Assembly (NCBI RefSeq): GCF_016925635.1
Contig: NZ_CP070490.1
Span: 4,718,001 to 4,782,000 of the forward strand
DNA from: Lysinibacillus fusiformis
GTDB taxonomy: Bacteria; Bacillota; Bacilli; Bacillales_A; Planococcaceae
Reading direction: 5' to 3'
DNA length: 64,000 nt
How positions within the stretch are numbered: the first letter of the stretch is position 1; every line of letters begins with the position of its first letter. A program made the translations under genes and the position numbers. The notes beneath the pieces are model-generated. The model made no database searches, had not been told where the DNA came from, and was given only the letters and a program-made list of their open reading frames with translations. Below, in pieces: positions 34,983 through 42,180 of the stretch.

Positions 34983-35012
34983 TTGTATGTTACTACCTCT
35001 ACACGGTATACT
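34983..35012 (+). promoter_or_regulatory. Ferritin promoter
   Basis: TTGTAT (34983-34988), 18 bp, TATACT (35007-35012). It sits 40 bp before the ferritin start codon. Confidence 0.55.
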
Positions 35013-35051
35013 AGTAAAGAAGTCATTTACTGCAAAAGGAGGAAAACTTTT

Positions 35052-35561
35052 ATGTTATCTGAAAAACTACACACAGCTCTTAACGAACAAATGAATTTTG
35101 AATTCTACTCTGCGCATGCCTATATGGCAATGGCAGCCTATTGCACTGATCAAGATTATGATGGCTTCGCTAACTTCTTTTTAGTACAAGCAGAAGAAGA
35201 ACGCTTCCATGCCATGAAATTTTATAATTTCCTAAGTGATATGGGCTATCGTGCGACAATCCAAGGTTTTGAAAGCCCAGGCAATCATTTCGAATCCATT
35301 TTAGATGCCTTTAAAACGGCTCTATCACACGAAAAAGAAGTAACTCGTCGTATTTACAATTTATCAGACATTGCTTTAGATGAACGTGAGCATGCGACAA
35401 TGGCCTTTTTAAAATGGTTCATTGACGAGCAAGTGGAAGAAGAGTCTACATTCGATACATTAATTCGTAAAATCGAGCGTATCGAAACTGACTCAAACGC
35501 TATCTTTATGCTAGATGCCGAACTGGCAACTCGTACTTTTACACCAGATGCGGAAGCGTAA
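35052..35561 (+). CDS. Non-heme ferritin
   Basis: Iron storage protein of 169 residues. The diiron ferroxidase ligands are visible in the four-helix bundle: E17 in NEQMNFEFYSAHAY, E50 and H53 in QAEEERFHAMKF, Glu94 in the third helix region and the later EQVEEE segment. The ATG at 35052 has AAAGGAGG upstream; a longer frame to 34983 would begin inside the promoter. It forms a 24-mer in relatives. A strong terminator follows. It stands next to a Mn exporter, so metal homeostasis genes are clustered loosely here. Confidence 0.93.
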   Translation: MLSEKLHTALNEQMNFEFYSAHAYMAMAAYCTDQDYDGFANFFLVQAEEERFHAMKFYNFLSDMGYRATIQGFESPGNHFESILDAFKTALSHEKEVTRRIYNLSDIALDEREHATMAFLKWFIDEQVEEESTFDTLIRKIERIETDSNAIFMLDAELATRTFTPDAEA

Positions 35562-35572
35562 TATTTCTTATA

Positions 35573-35601
35573 AAAAAATCTGCCATTAAGGCAGATTTTT
35601 T
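35573..35601 (+). terminator. Ferritin terminator
   Basis: AAAAAATCTGCC pairs with GGCAGATTTTTT around ATTAA. A near-identical hairpin in the opposite orientation lies at 36148-36178. Confidence 0.9.
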
Positions 35602-35639
35602 TCATAGTGTTGAAAAACAAAACAGTCAATTGAAAGGTA

Positions 35640-35775
35640 GAAATGGATTTCCGTTGCAGGCTACTTGCTTTCCTGTGGGCGAGCGCCGAGCCGCTTCCTC
35701 CGCTCCCGCTCCGTGCAGGTGCTCGCCTGTCTCGCTATCCCACGGGAGTCAAGTAGCCTTCCACTCCAACCCACT
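35640..35775 (+). repeat. GC-rich hairpin repeat element, copy 1
   Basis: About 135 bp, far richer in GC than its surroundings. The ends read ATTTCCGTT...CCACTCCAA. An internal inverted repeat pairs GGCTACTTG (35659-35667) with CAAGTAGCC (35750-35758), extended by GTGGG/CCCAC. It holds the block GAGCCGCTTC. It resembles dispersed intergenic repeats I know from Bacillaceae genomes. A copy in inverse orientation follows at 35960-36095. Confidence 0.75.
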
Positions 35776-35959
35776 GACTTTTTAGCAAAGGTTTTCAAAT
35801 AAAGGGAAGGTGCTCACTGCTCTTTATGAAGAGGTGTTGTCACGCATCACTTCTCCACATTGAAAATAAGAGTTTATCCCCTCTAAGAATACAGTTAATG
35901 GGCGATTTGATCGCTATGCTACTATGAAAAAAAGTAAAGACACTTTTGCAGCATGGTTG

Positions 35960-36095
35960 ATTGGAGTGGAGCCAGCGTCACTCCTTGGGGATTTAGCGTC
36001 ACAGAGGAGACCCTGGAGCGAACGGAAGTGAGTGAAGCGGCTCATCGGACGGCCCCCTGGAAAGGACGCTGGCGGAACGGAAATCAACCCCTCAC
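35960..36095 (-). repeat. GC-rich hairpin repeat element, copy 2, inverted
   Basis: Read on the minus strand it has the same ends (ATTTCCGTT...CCACTCCAA) and the block GAGCCGCTTC as copy 1, but a different inner stem: CCAGCGTC (35972-35979) with GACGCTGG (36065-36072). So the family shares outer and loop sequence while the stem varies with compensating changes. The 170 bp between the copies holds no gene. Confidence 0.75.
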
Positions 36096-36147
36096 CTTGC
36101 AAAGTTGCTTTTTCTGCCGTTGACATCATCTTTTTTCAACAACATGA

Positions 36148-36178
36148 AAAAAATCTGCCATTCAGGCAGATTTTTTTA
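36148..36178. terminator. Terminator facing the alcohol dehydrogenase gene
   Basis: AAAAAAATCTGCC pairs with GGCAGATTTTTTT around ATTCA. It would end the dehydrogenase operon on the minus strand. With its flank it mirrors the ferritin terminator. Confidence 0.85.
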
Positions 36179-36203
36179 GTTATTGAATCTTTTGAAAACC
36201 TCA

Positions 36204-37376
36204 TTACGGTTCTCGCACCACACCAGCAAAGGAAGCTTGATAGATTTGATAGATATCTTCACGCTCTAATGGCATCGGACTTCGCGCTAAAATACGCGTT
36301 TGTTTTGTAGCATCCTCTGTTAGCTGTTCAAGTGCTGATACAGGGATATTGAATCCTTGTAATGTTGAGGGAATTTTCACATCTTGAACGAGTTGTTGTA
36401 AGGCATCAACACATTTATAGGAAGCCTCTTCTTGCGATAAATAGGAAGATGATATTCCCATGGCATCTAAAATATCTTTCATTCGTTTTTCACAGCTTTG
36501 ACGAATATACCCCATGACATATGGTAATAGTACTGCATTGGAATCACCATGAGCTATATGGAACTGACCTCCCAGGGGATAGGCTAAAGCATGGACACCT
36601 GCTACACCGGCATTGAAAAAGGCTAATCCTGCTAAATAGCTGCCATAACTCATATCTGTGCGCGCTTGCTTGTCTTGCCCATTATGGACAGCTGTTCGTA
36701 TTGACTGGCTAATTAATCGGATAGCTTGTAGTGCAAGTGCATCTGTTACTGCATTCGCATTTACTGATACGTAGGCTTCTATCGCATGAGTTAACGCGTC
36801 TACCCCAGTCGCAGCCGTCACCTTCGATGGTAAGGAAATCGTTAAGGCAGGATCTACAATCGCTACATCCGCTAATAAATAATCATGTGTCACGACATCC
36901 TTGGTTGTATCCAGTGATAGCACAGAAATATTTGTTACCTCTGAGCCTGTCCCAGAAGTGGTAGGAATTAAGATTTTAGGTAACCCTTTATTATCTAATG
37001 TTTTCGTTCCTGTTAGGTTTAAATAATCTGCAACTTTTCCATCATGTTTTGCTAATACCGCGGCAAGCTTTGCTAAATCTAGTGCACTGCCCCCACCTAC
37101 ACCAATCACCAAATCAAATGGATGCTTTCTCGTAAAATCAACCAGTTTTTCACCAATTGCAAGCGGAGGCTCTGGTGCAATATCAGTATAAATGGTTGTT
37201 GTATAGCCTTTCTCAATCAAAGGCTTTTCAACATTGTCTGTTAGACCTATTTCTTTTAATAATGGATCTGTCACGATCAAAATATTGTGCGCGTTAAACT
37301 TCTTTACCTCTAGCAGAAGCTGACTCAAACAGCCCCAGCCAGTATAGCTAGCAGGCGTAAAGGTTAATTTATGCAT
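36204..37376 (-). CDS. Iron-containing (group III) alcohol dehydrogenase, possible 4-hydroxybutyrate dehydrogenase
   Basis: An NAD(P)-dependent dehydrogenase of 390 residues. The nucleotide motif GVGGGSALDLAK (about 92-103) and the metal ligands D-x3-H in GVDALTHAIEAYV, plus HALAYPLGGQFHIAHGDSNA with two more His, are all present. Its operon partners are a lactonase and an aldehyde dehydrogenase, the same set as Agrobacterium blcC, blcB and blcA. On that basis it probably oxidises 4-hydroxybutyrate to succinic semialdehyde. Other hydroxy-acid substrates are possible. It is the third gene of the operon, 17 nt after the lactonase. Confidence 0.8.
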   Translation of the reverse strand: MHKLTFTPASYTGWGCLSQLLLEVKKFNAHNILIVTDPLLKEIGLTDNVEKPLIEKGYTTTIYTDIAPEPPLAIGEKLVDFTRKHPFDLVIGVGGGSALDLAKLAAVLAKHDGKVADYLNLTGTKTLDNKGLPKILIPTTSGTGSEVTNISVLSLDTTKDVVTHDYLLADVAIVDPALTISLPSKVTAATGVDALTHAIEAYVSVNANAVTDALALQAIRLISQSIRTAVHNGQDKQARTDMSYGSYLAGLAFFNAGVAGVHALAYPLGGQFHIAHGDSNAVLLPYVMGYIRQSCEKRMKDILDAMGISSSYLSQEEASYKCVDALQQLVQDVKIPSTLQGFNIPVSALEQLTEDATKQTRILARSPMPLEREDIYQIYQASFAGVVREP

Positions 37377-37393
37377 GGCTTCTCTACTCCTAT

Positions 37394-38239
37394 CTATTCA
37401 TAATAGCCTTCCGTCGATTTTCTAAATGATTTAAATTGAATAGGATCATGTCCAAACCATACTTGTGAATTTGTTTCATGTGCTAGTCTTCGAATCCGTT
37501 CCACAGTTGTATTATAACCTACAGAATCGTAGATAATGCCTGGTGGCTTGACAGGAGGGCCAAAGCTTTCTGCCGTATAAATGGCATCTGAAGCTAAAAT
37601 AATACCACCTGTGTCAGGCATTTGAATATGCAAACCTAGCATTCCCCAAGCGTGACCACTACCAAAATTTAATACCTGTATCCCTTCAGCTAGTTTTACA
37701 TGATCCTCGCCACGTTTGATTAAGCGCCATTGTAGATTGTTTTTAATCCACATATCAATGTCACCCCAAACATAGGCACCGTCTTTCACGTTTCTAGCAT
37801 ATGTTTGTAATGTGCCATTAAACTCATCTTCCTGTACAATAATTGTCGCATTTGTAAAGAGTTCTAAGCACCCTGCATGGTCGAGATGCAAATGAGAAGC
37901 AACAACATATTTGATATCCTCTGGACGAACATTTAATTCTTCTAGACGATGATGTAAATAGCATTCTTCTGGCATATTAATAGGAAATGCTTTTTGCGTA
38001 AATTCACCCCATCGCCCTTCTGGACCCATCGAGTTTGGATTGCATGCTGTATCAAATAGAATTTTGCCTTCTGGATGATCAATCAGTACTGTATAAACAG
38101 GGAACTCAACAAATTCATTTGGCTGGTTTGGATGATCGATGGTTGCGGGATTGTGCATCGCAATCATATAATTTTTATCCATTCGCATCGTACCATTGTC
38201 CATCACATACAATTTTGGATGTTGTTTAATCATTTTCAT
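37394..38239 (-). CDS. Metallo-beta-lactamase-fold lactonase, BlcC/AttM-like
   Basis: A 281-residue hydrolase with the zinc motif SHLHLDHAG (HxHxDH) and further ligands in GSGHAWG, LASDAIY and the final GHDP. The C-terminus GHDPIQFKSFRKS is very like that of AttM/BlcC, which opens gamma-butyrolactone and also degrades N-acyl homoserine lactones. It opens FPVYTVLIDHPEGKILFDTA as in AiiA relatives. It lies between dehydrogenase genes, so lactone catabolism is more likely than pure signal quenching. GGAG stands 8 nt before the ATG. Confidence 0.8.
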   Translation of the reverse strand: MKMIKQHPKLYVMDNGTMRMDKNYMIAMHNPATIDHPNQPNEFVEFPVYTVLIDHPEGKILFDTACNPNSMGPEGRWGEFTQKAFPINMPEECYLHHRLEELNVRPEDIKYVVASHLHLDHAGCLELFTNATIIVQEDEFNGTLQTYARNVKDGAYVWGDIDMWIKNNLQWRLIKRGEDHVKLAEGIQVLNFGSGHAWGMLGLHIQMPDTGGIILASDAIYTAESFGPPVKPPGIIYDSVGYNTTVERIRRLAHETNSQVWFGHDPIQFKSFRKSTEGYYE

Positions 38240-38259
38240 TTTCCCATCTCCATTCGTGA

Positions 38260-39681
38260 TTATTGGTTATTCCAAATTACTAGCTTCATTTCCGTCATTT
38301 CTTCTAACGCATATTTAATGCCTTCACGACCTGTGCCGCTTTCCTTTACACCACCATATGGCATGTGATCTACTCGATAAGTAGGTACATCATTAATGAT
38401 GACCCCACCAACGTGCAATGCTTTTGTAGCTTGAAAAGCTGTCTGAATAGAAGGAGTGAAGATGCCTGCCTGTAGGCCATAGTGAGAATCATTGATAGCC
38501 GCTATCCCTTCATCAATGGTGGCTACCGTATTGACGATAACAACAGGTGCAAAAATTTCTTCACAGGATACACGACTCTGTGGTTGAACATTATATAAAA
38601 CAGTGGGCAATAAAATATGATTGTCAATGTGACCACCTGTAATTACTTGTGCCCCTTCAGCTACTGCCTCTTCAATCCATTGATAAGCACGCTGTTGTTC
38701 AGTTTGTGAAATCATCATAGCAAGATCTGTTTGATTATCCATTGGATCACCAATTGTAAGCTGCTCTATTTTTTCCTTCAGCCGTATTAAAAACTCCTCA
38801 ACCATACTTTCCATGACATAGATACGTTGTAAAGAAATGCAGACTTGACCTTGGTTGGAAAAGGCCCCCATCACAATGCGATCCATAATACGCTCTAGCT
38901 GTACCCCTTCATCTATAATTACGCCTGCATTGGAACCTAATTCTAAGGTTACTTTCTTCAAGCTTGCACGATTGCGTAGAGAAATCCCTACCGCTGGACT
39001 TCCTGTAAACGTAATCATCTTAACATTTGGATGTGCTAAAAATGCATCGCCTACTAATTTACCTTGTCCAGTTACAAGATTAAAGGCACCTGCTGGTAAA
39101 TTTGTTTGCGCCAATAATTTTGCAAGAAAATGGGCGGATAATGCTGTTTGTGTGGCAGGTTTTAATACAATCGTATTGCCTGCAGCTAATGCTGGCCCAA
39201 CTTTGTGTGCTACTAGATTTTGAGGAAAGTTAAATGGTGTAATCGCTGCCACAACACCGATTGGCTCTCTTAATGTATAAGCAAAGCGCCCCTCTCCATT
39301 TTTTGATGCATCCATTGGAACCATTTCACCAGTAAGTCGCTTTGCTTCTTCTGCCGCAAATTTATAGGTTTCAACTGTGCGATCAATTTCAGCGTAAGCA
39401 TACTTTAACGGTTTGGCTGATTCCATTGCAATGATACTTGCTGCTTCATCCCTATTTTCTGCAAAAAGGGTGGATAACTGCTCTAATATCTCTGCTCGTT
39501 GAAAAGCAGTTAATGCAGCCATTTGAGGAGCTGCAGCATGCGCACTTTCAATGGCCACCTGTACATCTTTTTCAGTGGCCATCGCAAAGTGTGCCAATAC
39601 CTCTTGCGAATAGGGAGCTTGGATCTCCATCCATTCAGCAGTCATCTTCCATTCTCCATTGATCCATAAGCCCTTTTTCAA
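38260..39681 (-). CDS. Aldehyde dehydrogenase, possible succinic semialdehyde dehydrogenase
   Basis: A 473-residue NAD(P)-dependent enzyme. The cofactor loop is TFTGSPAVG, the general base Glu lies in TLELGSNAG (Ser instead of the common Gly) and the nucleophile Cys is in NQGQVCISLQR. The end YGGVKESGTGREG is family-typical. As first gene of the operon with an alcohol dehydrogenase and a lactonase it most likely oxidises the semialdehyde to the acid. Lactaldehyde or glyceraldehyde-3-phosphate are alternatives. The TTG start follows AAAGGAG. Confidence 0.85.
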   Translation of the reverse strand: MKKGLWINGEWKMTAEWMEIQAPYSQEVLAHFAMATEKDVQVAIESAHAAAPQMAALTAFQRAEILEQLSTLFAENRDEAASIIAMESAKPLKYAYAEIDRTVETYKFAAEEAKRLTGEMVPMDASKNGEGRFAYTLREPIGVVAAITPFNFPQNLVAHKVGPALAAGNTIVLKPATQTALSAHFLAKLLAQTNLPAGAFNLVTGQGKLVGDAFLAHPNVKMITFTGSPAVGISLRNRASLKKVTLELGSNAGVIIDEGVQLERIMDRIVMGAFSNQGQVCISLQRIYVMESMVEEFLIRLKEKIEQLTIGDPMDNQTDLAMMISQTEQQRAYQWIEEAVAEGAQVITGGHIDNHILLPTVLYNVQPQSRVSCEEIFAPVVIVNTVATIDEGIAAINDSHYGLQAGIFTPSIQTAFQATKALHVGGVIINDVPTYRVDHMPYGGVKESGTGREGIKYALEEMTEMKLVIWNNQ

Positions 39682-39704
39682 TCGTAATTCACTCCTTTCT
39701 TTTT

Positions 39705-39752
39705 ATGGTTACGTATTCATTTCAGAAAATAAAGAAATGAATACGTAACCAT
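39705..39752. promoter_or_regulatory. Perfect 19-bp inverted repeat before the aldehyde dehydrogenase gene
   Basis: ATGGTTACGTATTCATTTC (39705-39723) is repeated exactly inverted at 39734-39752, 10 bp apart. There is no T-run behind it on the minus strand, so it is more likely a regulator site than a terminator. Each arm contains TACGTA, a CpG-centred core as in LacI-family operators. The LacI-type gene lies immediately upstream. Confidence 0.65.
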
Positions 39753-39757
39753 TTTGG

Positions 39758-39796
39758 TGTAAAAAATAAACTGATTGTCTATCAGTTTATTTTACA
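39758..39796 (-). terminator. Terminator of the LacI-type gene, overlapping its stop
   Basis: TGTAAAATAAACTGAT pairs with ATCAGTTTATTTT, followed by Ts on the minus strand. The last codons and TGA lie in the stem. Confidence 0.75.
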
Positions 39797-40774
39797 CGTT
39801 GTATTTCTTGGGAAAATCTTAACAGACTCTGTTTGTCTAATGCAAGTATTTTTTTTCTCCATTACCTCAAATAATTTTTCGATAGCAATAAAACCTAAGT
39901 TCTCTTCTGATGTTAAACCTACTGTTGTTAAGGCAATAGAATGATGTTTACTAAGTTCTACATTATCAATACCAATGATATTAAAATCTCTCGGGACCTG
40001 AAAACCTCTCTCTAAACAAAGATTCAATATTTCAATGGCAATGGCATCGGTAGCAGCACAAATAGCTGTCGGTCTTTTTTCGAGTTGTAAAAGTTCTGTA
40101 AACGCTCGTTCAATATCTATTTTATTGGTGTTCGTTAAAAAAGTAGGCACTAATTTTGCATCCAGCCCATAATCCTGTAAAGCTTGTTCAAATCCCAGAT
40201 AGCGTCCATGGAAGGTGCTCATTTGATGTGGCCCCCCTATCCAACATAAAGAGTCATGCCCTAATGATAGGACATGATTGGTCGCAAGGTAACCTGCTTG
40301 AACATTATCAATTTCCACAAAATGTCTATTCTCTTTATGCTTACGATTAAACATAATAAATGGAATAGCTAGTTTTTCTAGTTTATAAAATAAATCATCT
40401 TGATACAGCATAGAAGACAAAATGATCGCATCTGCTTTCGTTTCTAAAACTGCATTGTAGATTGAATTAAGATTATCCTCTGTGCCAAAATAGACATTCA
40501 CTTTATAGCCACGTGCATTAACATAATTCACGATGGCTGTAGTTGTATCAACAAAAAAAGGGTTGTGTAATGGCCCCGAAATCAATGTAATAATGCCTGT
40601 TTTTTTCTGAACAAGCGATCTTGCTATATCATTTGGCACATAGTTTAGCTCCTCTATTGCCTGCATTACTTTTTCAATTGTTTTTGGCTTTACAAGCTCT
40701 GGTGTATTCAATACTCTAGATACAGTTGTTTGTGAGACACCAGCATGCTTCGCCACATCTTTTGAAGATACCAA
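39782..40774 (-). CDS. LacI-family transcriptional regulator
   Basis: About 330 residues: a LacI helix-turn-helix (SSKDVAKHAGVSQTTVSRVLN), the hinge NYVPNDIARSLVQKKT and a periplasmic-binding-like effector domain (GIITLISGPLHNPFF; AICAATDAIAIEILN; IIGIDNVELS). The frame opens at 40795, but no ribosome site precedes it, and the MMKWVVFL prefix is atypical. A TTG at 40774 follows GGGTGG and gives the canonical VSSKDVAKHAG start. It probably controls the downstream dehydrogenase-lactonase operon through the inverted repeat at 39705-39752. Confidence 0.85.
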   Translation of the reverse strand: MVSSKDVAKHAGVSQTTVSRVLNTPELVKPKTIEKVMQAIEELNYVPNDIARSLVQKKTGIITLISGPLHNPFFVDTTTAIVNYVNARGYKVNVYFGTEDNLNSIYNAVLETKADAIILSSMLYQDDLFYKLEKLAIPFIMFNRKHKENRHFVEIDNVQAGYLATNHVLSLGHDSLCWIGGPHQMSTFHGRYLGFEQALQDYGLDAKLVPTFLTNTNKIDIERAFTELLQLEKRPTAICAATDAIAIEILNLCLERGFQVPRDFNIIGIDNVELSKHHSIALTTVGLTSEENLGFIAIEKLFEVMEKKNTCIRQTESVKIFPRNTTCKIN

Positions 40775-40855
40775 AAAAACCACCCATTTCATCATTGTGA
40801 AGCTATATTATATCATCTATAGAATAATGATTATAGTGATGATTCCTTCTCTACT

Positions 40856-42076
40856 TTAACCCTTTCGCTCATAAGGCTTTACTGCTTCACTCGCTTTAAA
40901 GTTATAGACAGGTTTAATGACTTTTATAATATCTACAGTTTCGCCAATCGCAGAAGTAATCTCTGTCATCGGTTTATAGGCCATTGGCGCCTCATCCAAA
41001 GTTTCTTCATTGACGGATGTTGTCCAGATTCCCTGCATCGTATCTTTGAAATCGTCCATGTTCAACGCTTTTTTCGCTGCTCGTCGTGAAAACATGCGCC
41101 CCGCTCCATGAGGTGCTGAATAATTCCATTCCGCGTTGCCTTTCCCTATACAAAGAAGTGATCCATCACGCATATTCATTGGAATAACAAGCTTTTCATC
41201 TTTATTTGCACGAACAGCCCCTTTGCGAAGTGTCATCGTTTCTGTATCAATATAGTTATGAATCGTATCAAACGTATCTGTAAAATGCCAATTCATCTGT
41301 TTAGCGATCTTTTCAGCAATGGTCCAGCGATTCATACGTGCAAATTGCTGTGCAATCTTCATATCATGAATATAGTCATGGAAAGCTTCACCCTCTAAAT
41401 AAGCCAAATCTTTTGGAACAAACGGTTTTTGTTCTTTATAGGCTTGTATCATGGATTGAATCTCTTGTTGTCGTCCTTGCTGTTTCAGTTCTTCTATTTT
41501 TTCAGTCAAATCTTCCCGACGTAAATTTTCATAAGCTCTTTTTTGGTGCCAGTTAGCAACCTTTGCCCCTACATAGCGTGAACCTGTATGGATTAGTAAA
41601 TAGTGTTGATTTTCCTCATCTTTGGCCAGTTCAATAAAATGATTGCCTCCCCCAAGTGTACCTAATGACAAGTTAGTATAGTCGTCTTTCAAGCCGCTTG
41701 CTCGAAATTGTTTACCTTCAAATTCTAGAAAATGTCGTTTCGGCGATACTTCTTTATGAATGTCCTGCCCACTTGGTACATATGTGCGAATGATGGCATC
41801 GAGCTGAGCAAAATCAACTGTCGTTACATCTAGTTGTGCTACAAATACACCACAGCCCACATCAATGCCGACAAGATTTGGTACAACACGGTCTTGTAAT
41901 TGGATGGTCGTGCCAATGACACATCCTTTACCCGCATGATAATCTGGCATAATCCGTACTGTAGTGCCCGCCATGAAAGCCTGGTCTGTCAATTCCTGAA
42001 TCTGATCAACAGCTGTTTGTAATGCTGTTTGAGCAAAAATTTTAGCGTTCGTGAAGCGTCCATTTATTTCAATCAA
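40856..42076 (-). CDS. rtcB: RtcB-family RNA ligase
   Basis: A 406-residue GTP- and Mn-dependent ligase that joins 2',3'-cyclic phosphate or 3'-phosphate RNA ends to 5'-OH ends. Metal ligands are in MPDYHAGKGCVIG and GIDVGCGV (Asp, Cys), GGGNHFIE and HTGSRYVG. The guanylated His lies in SAPHGAGRMFSR. It matches the shorter RtcB group. The TTG start has AAGGAGG 7 nt upstream. No archease or cyclase is adjacent. It follows a dynamin-like GTPase gene by about 100 bp with a terminator between, so they are separate units. Confidence 0.92.
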   Translation of the reverse strand: MIEINGRFTNAKIFAQTALQTAVDQIQELTDQAFMAGTTVRIMPDYHAGKGCVIGTTIQLQDRVVPNLVGIDVGCGVFVAQLDVTTVDFAQLDAIIRTYVPSGQDIHKEVSPKRHFLEFEGKQFRASGLKDDYTNLSLGTLGGGNHFIELAKDEENQHYLLIHTGSRYVGAKVANWHQKRAYENLRREDLTEKIEELKQQGRQQEIQSMIQAYKEQKPFVPKDLAYLEGEAFHDYIHDMKIAQQFARMNRWTIAEKIAKQMNWHFTDTFDTIHNYIDTETMTLRKGAVRANKDEKLVIPMNMRDGSLLCIGKGNAEWNYSAPHGAGRMFSRRAAKKALNMDDFKDTMQGIWTTSVNEETLDEAPMAYKPMTEITSAIGETVDIIKVIKPVYNFKASEAVKPYERKG

Positions 42077-42135
42077 GTGTATCCCTCCTTACTAGTTATA
42101 CGTAAAAATGGAATGATATGTTTCATATCATAAAG

Positions 42136-42172
42136 AAAACGCTCTAAAAGCATGCTACTTTTAGAACGTTTT
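42136..42172 (-). terminator. Terminator of the dynamin-like GTPase gene
   Basis: AAAACGTTCTAAAAG pairs with CTTTTAGAGCGTTTT on the minus strand, then a short T-tract. Confidence 0.8.
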
Positions 42173-42180
42173 GTGAAAAC

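Noticed and set aside
35914..36310. Open frames inside the GC-rich inverted repeats
   Set aside because: They follow hairpin sequence with high GC, lack ribosome sites and are not matched in the first copy.
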